From positions 4,231,556 through 4,295,555 of the forward strand of contig BSYO01000038.1 of NCBI GenBank assembly GCA_033239525.1: 64,000 nucleotides of DNA, written 5' to 3'. The position numbers and the translations under genes are program-made. The notes beneath the pieces were generated by a model, which saw only the letters and a program-made list of their open reading frames with translations, was not told the origin of the DNA and made no database searches. Shown piece by piece: positions 22,267-33,613 of this stretch; within the stretch, counting starts at the first letter, position 1; each line of letters begins with the position of its first letter. This DNA is from Nepenthes gracilis (Eukaryota; Streptophyta; Magnoliopsida; Caryophyllales; Nepenthaceae).

Positions 22267-24155
22267 CTAATCGGGCAAACTAGACGGACCAGCCTCCTCA
22301 TGAAAATCCTTCAGGCGGGAAGCCTCCTGTATCCCGGCGTTCCCCGGATGAAAAACTCCCCCAGGAACGTGGGGAGCCACCATGGAAGCGATCCTGCGAC
22401 ACAGGCGGATACCGTCCCAATACCGAGTCTCCAACGTCAGCCGTGCTTCCGGCGGAGAGAACCGGCCAACCATGTCTCTAACCAGCCGGGTAACGTGATC
22501 CTCCAAGGTGACGACTACGGCTTCCAGCTGCGCCACTCTCTGCTGCAGGCGGCCGTTCTCCTCTTTGAGAGATGCGAATTGGGCCCTCCATTGAAGATGG
22601 CCTGCTGCAAGTCCCCGTGAAGGATGGCGGACAACACATCAAAAGGGTCGACCTCACCTGAAGCCTGCGTAAGAAGCAACGTCAAAAACACTTCCAAAGC
22701 ATGTAACGGTAAAGGAAGTCCAGATGGAAACAGCCGTACTTGAGCAGGAGTAGCACTGGGAGAACGCGCAAGGTCACCCGAAAGAGCCTCTCCTCGGGGT
22801 TCCGCTCCTTCGCCTGCTGGAGGAGGGCTGACAGGAAGGCTGGCTGCCGTAGGAACGCTCGGCGGCTCCTGCCACAAGGACGTCCCGGCTTCCCCTTCGT
22901 CGGCCTGAACCGGATCAGCAGCGAGCGTGGTGCCGTCCTCCGTAGACGTGGCCGAGCCTTCGTGGAGCCTGTATTCCGAAATGGGCTCCACGAAGATCAC
23001 TGATGACTCCATAGGCCCCTTGGCCTCCGGTACCAGCTCAGGCGCAGCCGCAAATGGCCCCTCCGGGCCCTCAAGAACGACGACATCGTCCATCGCCTCT
23101 GCAGTAGAGCAAGCGGGTGGATTCCCAATGTGTAAAGACTCCACCTCGCAGACTTCGCGAGCGGCTAGTCCCGCGACTGAAGTCGACGACGGTTCGGCGG
23201 TTTCCCCCTGGCGACCCGCGCTCGCAGGTCTCTTTGAAGCCGGACTTCCCACCACAACGGAAGGGCCTGCGATCCGTCTCCTGGACCTCCTCGAAGAAGT
23301 CCCCTCGGCTTCCCTCAGCCTCTTAAGGGCGGCCTCGTCCTCATCGTCGTCCGTCGACGACTCAAGCAATGAGTAGCTCTCCTCCTCATTCCCCCCGGAC
23401 GGTGGAGGAGTGGCTGTATCTCCAGGATCTCTCTTGCCCGAACCAGCGATCGCCTATCCCGAATGAGGCCCCCATTTGCAGGCCTTGAACGTGATGGAGG
23501 TTAGGAAGTAACCCTGGATCAAAAACTTTGCCACTTCAGATTTAATAGCGGATATTAGCATCGCTGACTCTGCGGTGTCCTCAGTAGTGGCCTTGTCCTG
23601 AAAATACTCTGAAATCGGGCCCCACACCCTGGGGAGCTCAGAGTCAGGGGGGTCCTTTAAAAAGAAGAAGCACTCCTTCCAGCCCTTCACCGAGTCAGGG
23701 TTGGTGCCGTGAAAGCGAAACCCCGCCTTGGGGGACATCGACACCCAATTCTCCGACTCCGTGAACCGGAAGGCTAATCGCGCTGCCTTGGCATCAAATG
23801 AGCCGCCGTGAAGGATGGCAAAAATGCACAAGGATACCAGATAGCGCAAGGCATTGGGGTGCAGCCTTCCCATCGGAACTCTCAGCGCGTCCACCAGCGC
23901 ATACAGCGTGCAGTGCGTCGGGTAACGAAGCCCACCCCTCAGATGGTGCTCCTACACCGTGATGAAGCCCGCTGGGGGGGCGCTGGCTCTATCCAATGGG
24001 TCAGGAGCACGGTAACGCCAATCGTTGGGAAGGCCATAGTCGACCACGAGAGAAGCAATGGTTCTAGCAGTCAAGACGGACTTGGTGTTGTGAACACCAT
24101 GACGTGCGGCTCTGGGAGCCTGGGAAGAACATGAGCTTTCTCTCTTTATCGCCAT
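22267..24155 (-). pseudogene. Antisense ORF 1 (aORF1) of element 1, 'putative gypsy type transposon' family
   Basis: It runs opposite to gag-pol, from ATG 24155-24153. One frame continues from 24155 to about 22620, broken only by TAG at 23954-23952 and TAG at 23456-23454. A one-base shift at a G run near 22615 links it to the frame ending at 22267, giving about 630 codons. Residues 30-240 carry the family core (L-R-G-G-L-R-Y-P, V-P-M-G-R-L-H-P-N-A-L-R-Y-L, K-G-W-K-E-C-F-F-F-L-K). A long acidic Ser/Pro/Glu-rich linker follows, then a coiled coil (S-L-K-E-E-N-G-R-L-Q-Q-R-V-A-Q-L-E) and a final region with W-D-G-I-R-L-C-R-R-I-A. I recognise the core as the plant PF04195-type protein often found in Tat elements. 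Its function is unknown. Promoter and transcription are not visible. Confidence 0.8.
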
Positions 24156-24159
24156 TTCT

Positions 24160-24595
24160 CTCTCAGAAGACGCAAGTACGTTACAGGGAAAATGTTAGCA
24201 GAGGAAAGGAAGCGATCCTCGATTGATTTTAATAAGCAACGGAAAGCAAAAAGGCGGGAAGCCAAAGTGGCACCGCCCCGGGAGATCAGGACACGTGCTG
24301 GCTCCACAACGCACCGCGAGATCCGAATCGTTCGTAATGATGGCTAAACGCCAAACTAACATGCGCGTCCCCTCAGTCGTCTGGCGAGGATCCACGCTGG
24401 CGCCGGCGCATTAAATAAAGGCTCACTATAGTAGAGCCATGAAGAAGCGCACGGTAGCACAAAATGGAAAAACCAATCAAGAAGCAAGGAACTCGGAAGA
24501 CAAAACGATGCGACCAAATAACGACTTTCATTATATCAGCAGATCCCGTTACGACGGTTACAAAAAAAAAGAGAGCACGATTACGACGAAGATGG
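24160..24595. other. Spacer between the two antisense ORFs
   Basis: About 430 bases with no open frame that fits either antisense ORF. It would be the 5' leader of aORF1 and the 3' trailer of aORF2. 'cattaaataaaggctcactatagtagagcc' type sequence near 24410-24440 is AT-richer than the rest. No TATA box or terminator can be assigned. Confidence 0.4.
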
Positions 24596-25279
24596 CTAAT
24601 GGTCCACTAACTGATCTCGAGTTCTGGCGAGTGAGTTGCGAGGATCTGGAACACTCACGCGGAAGCTTGGATCCTCCAGCGAGGCCAGCCTTCGGCAAAG
24701 CCTAACGGCGTCAAAATAAGTCTGGATCCATGACAGGTTTACTCCCTCTGGCCGAAGCCTCATTCTCCGCTCCGACCGCAGCCTGGCGACCGCAGCCTGG
24801 CGACCTCAGCCTTGTGTTGTCACTTGAGTCGCTCGGTCTCTTCTTCGAGCGCCAATGTGCGAGCCTGTGCATCCACATCGGCGCCAACGAGGCGAGTGAT
24901 CCTAGCCTCCGCCTGCAGCCCAGCGACCTCAGCCTCGTGTTGCCGCTTGAGTTGCTCGACCTCTCCTTTGAGGGCCAATACGCGGGCCTGCGCCCCCACA
25001 TTGGAACCAACCAGACGTGTGGCCCTGGCCTTCGACTCGGCCCAAGCGCTTTCCAAATGTGCAACACGGGCCCTTAACCACTCCACCTCAGCAGTGCCGT
25101 CCCCCGGCGTGGCTGGACCCTCTCAAAACCAGGAGGCGCTCCTCGACTCTGAGAGGGGCCAGCAACCGTGGCTTCAGAACGAGCCCCCCTGAAGTGCCGG
25201 CTCCTGAAGTCACGGGATTGTGAGAGCCGAACTCAGACTCGTCAGAAGAGCGTTCCGTGTCGCTAGAGATATCTTCCAT
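24596..25279 (-). pseudogene. Antisense ORF 2 (aORF2) of element 1, coiled-coil protein
   Basis: The start is taken as ATG 25279-25277 (M-E-D-I-S-S-D-T-E-R-S-S-D-E-S-E), an acidic Ser-rich N terminus, rather than the Cys-rich extension upstream. A frameshift near 25090 leads into a long coiled coil (W-L-R-A-R-V-A-H-L-E-S-A-W) built partly from a 41-residue tandem repeat. A TGA follows at about 24819-24817, where the repeat register predicts Arg. After another frame change the tail reads Y-F-D-A-V-R-L-C-R-R-L-A-S, closely matching the tail motif of aORF1. No known enzyme domain is present. It may be a shortened duplicate of aORF1 that lost the core domain. Confidence 0.6.
24801..25046 (-). repeat. 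Two-unit 123-bp tandem repeat inside aORF2
   Basis: 'cgacctcagccttgtgtt' at 24801 and 'cgacctcagcctcgtgtt' at 24924 are exactly 123 bases apart, and the similarity continues through the unit. On the minus strand each unit encodes 41 residues of coiled coil (T-R-L-V-G-x-x-V-x-A-Q-A-R, then L-K-R-Q-H-E-A-E-V-A). The length is a multiple of three, so the reading frame was preserved when it duplicated. Confidence 0.85.
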
Positions 25280-25289
25280 TGATTTTTCA

Positions 25290-26610
25290 GCAAGAAGACA
25301 CGCACAGGAAGAGTAAACTGCCAATAAAACGTGCAAATGCAAAGGAGTGCCAGGTTCTAGGAGAAAACGGCGTGTTTAAATAGGCGAGTTTTCTTCTGAA
25401 AAGGCGGCAACTCCAAAAGCCAGGAAGCATTAAGGCGTGGCCAATGAGGATTTTACACATGGAGGGCTCATGAAGCCTCGTGTGTTTCCAAAGCGAGGCT
25501 CCACGATGCGACGTCTCCTGACCGCGCAGGAATTAAATGCGCCGGTCACCCCAGGAGACTCGATCGCTGACAGAGACTCCTCGAGCCCCCACAGAGTTAC
25601 ACGCAGACCTCCCGGGCAAAACGCCTGGCAACGAAAAAGAGTACACACGCAAACAAGACAAAACTGAAGGCAAAAAGAGGCTACTTCTTTTATTAATCAT
25701 TGCTTTCTTACAAAGTACAAAGTTTGCAACAACAAGGCTGCGAGAAAGACGAAGAAAGACAACGGTGCAAAGCCCCGTATGCTCCTGTACCATGTCCCAG
25801 ATGAGCTTGGCGGATGTGATCTACCTGAGATCCCCACGGCCGGAGCCGTCGTGGTTCACCCAGCGAACTGGTTTGGAGGCGCAGAGCATCCCCTGGTGGA
25901 AGTCGCCGAAGCGCCATCCACCAGGGTGCAGGAAGCACCAAGGCTAGGAATGTACTCCGAGAAAGTAGGGTGAGAAACCCAACTTCCACGGAGGGCTACT
26001 GACCTCGAGATCCTTCCATGGTTGGCGCTGTAGCCCAACTAATAGGGAGATCACGAACGGCAGCATCTGCGGACAGGTGAACATACCCGCAGGGATGCCG
26101 CCGAGACTCTACCCTGCGTTCGGGCGAGCCACGACCACGGAAGGATACGCTGCGACGGCAGAATGGCCGAGCCACTCTCGTTAGCAAAGAAGGCAAATTG
26201 CAGGATGAGGGTTACAACAGTCTTCATCAAGAGCTTCAAGCGTTCGGTTGATCCATCCAACTCCTGCTCGGACGCCCGCCAAGGGCAGGGAAGGCCAAAA
26301 TCTTCTCATTGCCTCTCTGTTGGCTGCTAAGGGATGAACTCCACTTGTTTGAGTACCCCTCCTATTTATGGGCAATGCGCAAGCCATCCTCTTACCCAAC
26401 GCGACACGGCATCTAGAAAGCCTCTTTCGTGGAACAGGGGAGACCGCTGGTCAGACGCAACCCAAGCCATGACAGCGCCTGAAATGCCTGCCCTGGCGCC
26501 TGGGGAAGGTGCGAACTTAGAAAATGACGAAGGGTAACGCAGCACGAGGAAGGGCGTGAAAATTACGGAATGGGCCCAAGGGACATGCCAGGCCCGACCG
26601 CTGGCCGGCC
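25290..26610. other. 3' untranslated region of element 1
   Basis: No domain is recognised on either strand between aORF2 and the PPT. Short open frames of 60-140 codons overlap on both strands, as expected from the high GC content. It may contain the antisense promoter for aORF2, but nothing specific is visible. Confidence 0.5.
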
Positions 26611-26615
26611 CAGGC

Positions 26616-26627
26616 ATGGGGGGCTAC
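26616..26627 (+). other. Polypurine tract region of element 1
   Basis: 'atggggggctac' lies immediately before the TGTTG start of the 3' LTR. A G run ending a few bases from the LTR is where plus-strand DNA synthesis would be primed. The CTAC between the G run and the LTR makes the exact cleavage site uncertain. Confidence 0.65.
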
Positions 26628-27629
26628 TGTTGGGTCCCATGTCCTGGCCCATGAAGAATTGCCAAGCCCATGAAGGAATCCGCGGCCCGCGAAAGGTCCA
26701 AAAGCCCACATGAAATGGTCAGCCCAGCCCAGTGGTCGAAAGGCGCGAACCCATGCTGGCAGAAGACAACGGAACCCTGCAACGCATTTAATGCGTTGCC
26801 GAGAAACCGACGAAAAGGCTGAAAGGCTAGCCAATAGAGGAGTTGCTGGAGCAGCGCCAACGGCTCCCGCTGTCGTCTGCAGGCAGCCAACCAATCCCCG
26901 CTCAGGAAAAAATCCGGCGTGGCCGGCAATGCTCAGAAGGGTGCCATCCACAGCAAAAGGACAACCGGCATGACCGGCGGTCCACAACAGCGACCAGCGG
27001 CGCAGTAGCCCTAGCAACAGGCATTTTGGAACTGAGTCCAACGGGGAGAGGCCTATAAGAGCCCTCACGCCCCACAGTGAAAGGGATCTTCTTCCTCTTC
27101 GATCTCTTCTTCATCTTCTGCTGGCTGAATACTGATCCTGAATCAAACTCAACCAGCTTTGAGCTTCCTTCTTCTCCACTTAACCCTAAGAAAGGGACAA
27201 ACTGGAACTGAGGATAAACTCACTTCCGCCCAACAAGAGCAAGCTCACGATTACTCAGCCCACGTCTACTCAAGACTTCGGAAAAGTCACCACCCATTGC
27301 GGTGCATCAAGGAAGCTAGGCCTTCCACCACCTGCTCACTGCATTCTCCATATCGCCACACGAGCATCTCTTACGCTTTCACTGTATTCATCCGCGCACC
27401 GCCCTTAGCGTGCACATTTCCGTCCATTGCGGGAATCTGCTGACTTGAGCGTCAGAGCGGCCTCGGTAGGAGAAATCCTGCTAGACCCCTGATCTCTTGT
27501 TTATTGTTTGTGTTGTGCAGGTCCAGGTTCATAGAGACGGAGACCGGACCCTTCGATCGACGCTGCCGTGTGCTAAGGAATCCGAAGGCTCCCTAATCCG
27601 TACGGTAACCGCGGACCCGGGACGCAACA
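26628..27629 (+). repeat. 3' LTR of element 1
   Basis: 1002 bp, TGTTGGGTCCC to ACGCAACA, followed by the AGTTT duplication. The TATA-like box is at 27053-27060. The TTGAGCGTC motif at 27445-27457 has one change. It retains more C and G than the 5' LTR at several differing sites in its first 150 bases. Confidence 0.95.
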
Positions 27630-27634
27630 AGTTT
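27630..27634. repeat. 5-bp target-site duplication of element 1 (right)
   Basis: AGTTT, identical to 14666-14670. Confidence 0.95.
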
Positions 27635-27903
27635 ATATTAAAAACCCATGTTTTTTAAAACCTATAAAATTAACCTAATGTGAAGTATTAGTGCGTCTTA
27701 GAGGACTAACGATGAATGCCAAGAAAAAAAGGGATATTTCTCCCTGAAATGAAGTGTTTTCAGTTGAATAATCTACCCAAATGACATAATACAAAGAGTA
27801 TGCGTACCATTCACAACTGGAGCCAGAGAAAGCCAATTAGTCAGGGGTATTAGTTGTCTGAGAATCAATTGAGAAGTTGCAGCGTTGAAGAAGGGCTCAA
27901 GAA
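27635..27903. other. AT-rich flank, nothing recognised
   Basis: Short unassigned stretch between element 1 and the next LTR-like unit. Confidence 0.5.
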
Positions 27904-30339
27904 TGACACCCTAATACTTTGACTCAGGTTTGTTTGACTTTTGTTTAGAAAGGTTATTAATAAGAATAATTAATAAGATATTAATTATTGATAAGCCTAA
28001 ACTAAATTCATGATAAAACTAGTTGAATTGGAATTTCGGATCTTCGGAGAGGTAATTTGATAATTCTTCTGTTAGCAATAATAAATGTTGTTATCTTAGA
28101 ATATTTATTAGAATTTACTGTGATATACTATGTGCTTCAAGTGTGAATTATATAATAAAAACTACTTAAATAAAAAATTAACTACAAACCTAATTATGAG
28201 TATGTTGTGCAGACCCTCACTCCATTTTTGCCACTTTTCACTCGTAAATGCTTACAGGGTGGTCTTATCCGATAATTACTACGGTAGCCCTCATCATGAT
28301 CGTGTTCATACTATCATACACTTTCCATTTAAGTCAAAACACCTCCCTTGCTTATTTGCTACATATTGTTGAGACAGTATACTCCAACTGTTAGCTTTCT
28401 TCACTCGGTGCTGATAGTGGTAAGTTTTGAGATCCATTCTAAAGAGTAATAATGGTGCCTTTCATGCTTGTTAATCCAAGATCTTCATGCGTTACGAGGC
28501 AAGTAATAGTCGTATTTCTTCATAATCTTACACATCATACGAGTGATACTTTTTGTTTCTCTCATTATTATTTGATGCAAGTGATGATCCTTAATTCCTT
28601 TTATTGTGATTTCATGTAAGTGAGATCACTATCGTTAATAGGTACTCTATTTTTTGATACTTATTAATCAGAATCTATGATATTTTTTCTATCTTTCATT
28701 TGTTCTAATTATAAATTTATATAACCAGTAATATATAGAAAATATAGTTAATTTTCATGTTCATGTGACTTGGTCTTCATTGTTTTTCCATGTAGTGTTT
28801 GACTAGCAAACGAGTTTACCGTTTGGATGTCAACTGTTATTTAATTAGTGTTTTTAAAGTTCGGATGCTAATGTGTAGATGGCCAATGTGAGTGCTTTAT
28901 ACTTATATGATATAAATCTATTTCCTATGTCTTAAAATGCATGGTGTAGGCATGTCCAAATTTGGTCTTAGGATAGAAGACGATTTTGCTACATAATATA
29001 CTACTCATAGGATATGAATCGAAGTGTTTAAAATCCGTACGCTTGGTATTCAATTGAGAAGGCATAGGATGGTTATTCTAGAACTATGCCGAGTGTGCAA
29101 GACTGTAAGGGACTAGTGGGGTGTTACATGCTGAGAATTTAGAGTACTTGGAGAGTTGTTCCTCTTGTCCTTGGTTTTTAGCTATCTTTCTTTGTGTGAA
29201 CTTTAGATTTATGAGTATGTTTTTGAATATATATAGTTAACATAAAAAAAATTATGTGAAAACACTATAATTTAAATAAATATGGAACCTGTGAAATATT
29301 GGTATGGTTTGTAATTATCTGATACTAATTTTTATAACCCGATTGATTAAAATCTATATTTATAAAGGGGTACTTCTCGTCCTATGAATAATGTGTGGTA
29401 AGATATCAAATGATATTATATCGAGGGGTACTAGATTTGATATATGGATTGAGAAAGGCTATTCTATACCCCATTTGGGTATAGACCCCGATTAGACAGT
29501 GAGAATATGTGTATGACATATTGTGAGTTTATCCTGATCGGATAATAAGAATATTGATCACTTGATTGAATTCGATACTTGTAAACTATGGGTGAAAAAA
29601 TATTATGAGATTACATAGTTTGTTGCTTGTTAAATATACAAGTATTGGTGCCTCATGGGTTATACCTAATAGTTGAAAGTAAAAGTTTAGTCCTTGGTCC
29701 ACAATGACATATAAGATCAAAAAAATATTGAGATATCTTATATAATTATGACTTTTATTAAAATTGATTCGATGAAATCTATATCATTATAGATATTCAA
29801 ATTTAGTGGAATCTTAATTATATTTATAATATTTAATTTTTTGTGACTTTTGAGGCATGGTTATGACTTGACGCTGAGTCTCGAATGGCTATTCATTTCT
29901 TACATATTACTATTAATTTTATATATATTTGATATTATTATCTCAGATACTTTATTATATTATGATATTATTGATGTTATTTACTTGCTAAGTATTCAAT
30001 TTACCTTTATATTTTTTCTTGGTTCTAGAGTAGAGGTCTATAATGAGTTAATGAGTTAAAGGAGATAGTATATTGTTGTGAAGATTTTTGGTACAAATGA
30101 ATTGAGAGTTTAGAAACTTCATGAAAAGAAATTGCAAAACTCATTTATTATTTTTTGATATTATATTGGAACTGTTTTTCCAGAAGTTGTAATATTATAA
30201 ATATTTATATTTTCTATTGTTTTGAGAAAATGATATTTGTCATAGATATTTTATTTATAATATATTTATATTTATGATTTGAGTTTTTTTATGTGGCCAA
30301 TTATAGTCGGATTGATTGATTCTGATTCGGGTTGTCACA
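27904..30339 (+). mobile_element. Probable solo LTR, chromovirus type
   Basis: It begins TGACACCCTAATACTTTG and ends CGGGTTGTCACA, and its 2436-bp length is close to the LTR at 50683-53106 (2424 bp). Internal phrases such as 'acttgctaagtattcaattta' near 29990 have counterparts near the 3' end of the other chromovirus-type LTRs ('acttgctgagcatttggttc' near 42850, 'acttgttgagctctaggctc' near 52670). Flanking bases AAGAA and TGGAG do not match, so no target duplication supports the ends. No pol is present. It could be a truncated LTR. Confidence 0.5.
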
Positions 30340-30497
30340 TGGAGAGTTAGCTGATAGAAACATAAATCACAAATTATGGAAAGAAAATTTACAGGAGAAA
30401 GCTGCACAGTAAGTTATGCAGTTCTCAAGAAAGAAATATGACTTTTTTTTTTCTTTTACAGTACACTCCACTATCAAGGAAAAGTATTAGTTGAAGT

Positions 30498-30622
30498 TAA
30501 CCTTTGAATGTGTGGGTGAAAGAGACGGCAACTGCTGCGAACAAGACATTGCTGGTCACACGGCCTCCAGCATGATATACAGCGACAACGATTAGCAGCT
30601 TCAGGAGGATCGAGTCGACAGG
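30498..30622 (-). pseudogene. Possible terminal exon of an unidentified membrane protein
   Basis: On the minus strand, 'gtcgttgcag' (an acceptor-like site ending near 30623) is followed by about 41 codons ending in TAA at 30500-30498. The peptide is hydrophobic ([12 protein letters not shown] and [10 protein letters not shown]), like a transmembrane segment. The local base composition is richer in GC than its surroundings. I find no upstream exon with convincing splice sites, and I do not recognise the protein. It may be a captured gene fragment or chance. Confidence 0.25.
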
Positions 30623-33122
30623 CTGCAACGACAACCACAAGCCACAAATCGTGGCATGTACAAACATCAAAAGTTACTGCAAATAACAACGTAACTCTCG
30701 CGGATGTACACCAGCAGCGGATCTCAGAATTTTTTTCCCCGATAGTGTGGTGAACATTTTTGTTAGTTCTATTGTCTTTGGTAATTACTATGACAAAATT
30801 ATTAGGATTCGGATCGTTTATTTGAACCACGAGGAAACAATCAATAATTCACAATAAGTACACAATAATTATTAATAATGAAACAAGATACAATTTTTAC
30901 GTAAAAAATTCTCTTTTAAATGAGAGAAAAAAATCACAAGATGATACGTCTGAAATATCTTCATTATACAATTAGTTCAGTTAAGAAACCCTATAGATAT
31001 AAGGATTGAACACTCTGTAATCAAATAAATCGAGTAACAATGAGTATAAGATAAAAGATTAGACAATATAATTGATAAAATATTCTTCTCAACTCCAAAA
31101 AAGCGTACTCAAAGTCGGCAGAGATTGGAACATGATTCGGAACTCAACCGGATACTTAAATTTTTGTTTTCTCCATTTTCTCTCCTTTTCTTCTTTTCCT
31201 CTCACTGACGGTATCCTCTAATTTAAAGAATTCAAGTGATTCAACCCTAACATGCGTTAGTACGTTTTTATACTGTGAACAACGTTCGAGCGCTCGTTAG
31301 ACCTGCTTCGAGTGTGGGTTCTTTTGAAAATGGCATATTGGGTGTACCCCTTCTGGAATCGGCACCTTAGGCGTGCTTCGAGTATACTGCTACTGGATTC
31401 GGCGCTTCTAGCCTTACGCACGTGAAAACTCCATTCTTATGTATCAGTATAGAATCTGTGTATACTCGTCCGAACCACTAAACAGCTCATCACATGTGTA
31501 TAAGTCCATACAAAAATAACCAATAATCCAACAAAAACTTGATCTTAATAAAATTATCTGTGAACTTGGTCTGAATCGCGTCATCATATGGTCTTAAACA
31601 ACGGTCGAATAGGACTAACTATTTCTTTTAAGTTTAATAGTTTTACTCACTATATTACTTGATTTTGTGCTATATTTTACTTATACATGTAATATGTGTT
31701 GACTATAAACTTAGAGTGGGTTCGGAACATGAGGTATACAATGAAACATATTCTAGTGCAAGGCTCCTCAAATAGATCATCATTTGGATCGACAACTAAT
31801 TATTCAATCTCAATATCGACGTGATCTGAATATAATTGAGAGTTTAAAACAGTTATACTTCTTTTTGATTAAAAATCGTAAAAGAATAACTAATCTTAGC
31901 AAACACCCCAAGGTGGAAGACCAATAGCAGAAATGAAAGGATAAATCCATGGAAAGCAGTAGATTTTTTAAGGGTTCTAAGATTAAATGGAGAAGATTTA
32001 CAAGTAATCAATTTTGTATATTGGCAGCTCTATCACCCTAATGGACTACCAGATAATTTGTTCTTCTTATTGCTTTAAAATGAATTTAGAAAACAAACAA
32101 TGGTGCACAAGACGTTCACACAATGGAGTGTCATATTAGTTCTGGAGAACTGTGGGGGGAGAGCTTCACATTACCACATTTGCAAACATGTATAGCACTT
32201 ATACACTACGTTGGGCACATAGATGGTTATATGTAATAATATCGGGCTCTTTAATATTGATATTTTATAATAACGCGATAATATCGTAATATTTTGCTGT
32301 GTTGGTGATATATATTGATATATAAAGACCAATATTTAAAATATTGACTGATATAACCGTTATGTAGTCAATGTGACCGATATATCGATCGATATTTTTT
32401 GCTAGCTTATGATTCTTATGAATTTTTTCTTTCGATATATCCGATAATGATATATATTATCTAATATGTCTGATATTAATATAATCACGATAAATATTGA
32501 TACTGATACTTTTATCTATGAATGGGCATCATATAAATCAAAAGTTTAAACTTATGGATCACATGCCAGCACAGATTTATAAGCCACTATATATTTTTTT
32601 CCCTAATTTCTGCTATATGAAATCCTTTTAATATAACTCATCCTTATTTACAAGGGCACGAAAGATAAAATGCGCAGAGTCATAACATTATATTATTGAG
32701 ATTGTTTAGATGGTGTTAAGGTTGGCGGAGTACACTTACAGCACGTCTAGGAAGGCCAACAGCACAGTTGATAATATTTTATTTATTCATCTATATTAAT
32801 CGATCTTATTGATAATAAATAGATTAAAAAAATGTCAAAATGAGTGTAAAGATGTCAAGAGTCGGGTTCGGGATCTTGGGTTGATACAGTTTCTCTCATT
32901 TGGACCATTGGATTTTTTTTAACCGAATGGCCCAAATTTAAATTTTAAATAATATTTTATAAAAAAATTATTTTTATTAAAATTTTTTTGTAAAATAGAT
33001 TTAATATTAAATAGATATTAATATTATAAAAAAATTTAAAAATATAACTATCTTTAATATTTTTTATTTTTAAATATTAACAATTAAATTTTAATCTAAT
33101 AATAAATTTTTTTTTTTAAATG
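30623..33122. other. AT-rich intergenic DNA with unclassified repeats
   Basis: The part 30831-31540 has features seen in plant copia-type LTRs ('acaatttttacgtaaaaaat', 'aaatgagagaaaaaaatcac', and on the minus strand 'tgttggattattgg' near 31535), but no clear ends or duplication. The part 32220-32520 is made of many short GATAT/ATATC phrases in both orientations. No coding region is supported. Confidence 0.35.
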
Positions 33123-33127
33123 ATATC
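33123..33127. repeat. 5-bp target-site duplication of copy A (left)
   Basis: ATATC precedes the degenerate TAATGC start of the left LTR and matches ATATC at 45066-45070, just beyond the CATCA end of the right LTR. Confidence 0.85.
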
Positions 33128-33613
33128 TAATGCCTCCAGGGATTCGGATTATAGTACTGATTAGGAGGCCAAAGTTTGTCCGGTCGGATTCAAGCGGGTT
33201 TAGTCTCCGTACGTTTTTAATCTGAATCCTATAAAATATAAAATATGGTCAAAGGATTTGGAGGGACTCACTCCTCAATATATCCTCTAATGCTCAAGTC
33301 AGTATCATTCTTTTCGAGAGAGAAAAAAGAGAGAATGTAAGTTCAAGTGTTCATAAATATATTTCTTATTTGGGGGTCTGCACTTTTATGAAAATATCTT
33401 GATTTTAGAGAGAATGTGTGTGCTTTGAGCATTTTTGAATTGCCTTTAATTTGTCTGAAGTGTCGATCCCTTTTCCCGTTGGAATGAAGCGGTTTCGTAG
33501 AAGTTAGGGACGGTTAACTTCTCTTGTCAATCGTCTAGGAACCTACTGAGCGAATAAGATTTAGCCTAACTGACGGTTGTAATCGACACCTAAGACCATT
33601 ACTTCAAGATAAG
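33128..33613 (-). repeat. Left (3') LTR of copy A, truncated inward
   Basis: It aligns with the first ~490 bases of the right LTR (44398-44885), including 'ggattcggattatagtac', 'ggtcaaaggatttg' and 'aatgtcgatcccttttcc'-type phrases, up to 'ccattacttcaagataag'. There it meets the chromovirus LTR, and the remaining ~180 bases of the LTR are missing. Confidence 0.85.

Larger units (their letters stand above)
14671..27629 (+). mobile_element. Element 1: structurally complete Tat/Retand-like Ty3/gypsy retrotransposon
   Basis: This 12,959-bp unit has two LTRs of about 1 kb (TGTTG...CAACA), a perfect AGTTT duplication, a PBS and a PPT. The gag-PR-RT-RH-aRNH-INT order is followed by a long 3' region with two antisense ORFs. 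The second RNase H and the antisense ORFs point to the Tat lineage; Retand-like is my best guess. It is visibly more GC-rich than its surroundings. The coding region is dead, with at least eight in-frame stops in pol, several frameshifts in gag, one near 20000 and one near 21125, and missing catalytic residues in INT and aRNH. Confidence 0.95.

Noticed and set aside
22740..23376. Plus-strand frames over aORF1
   Set aside because: The minus strand carries the family motifs and a continuous frame. The plus-strand frames are shadows of the Ser/Glu-rich linker.
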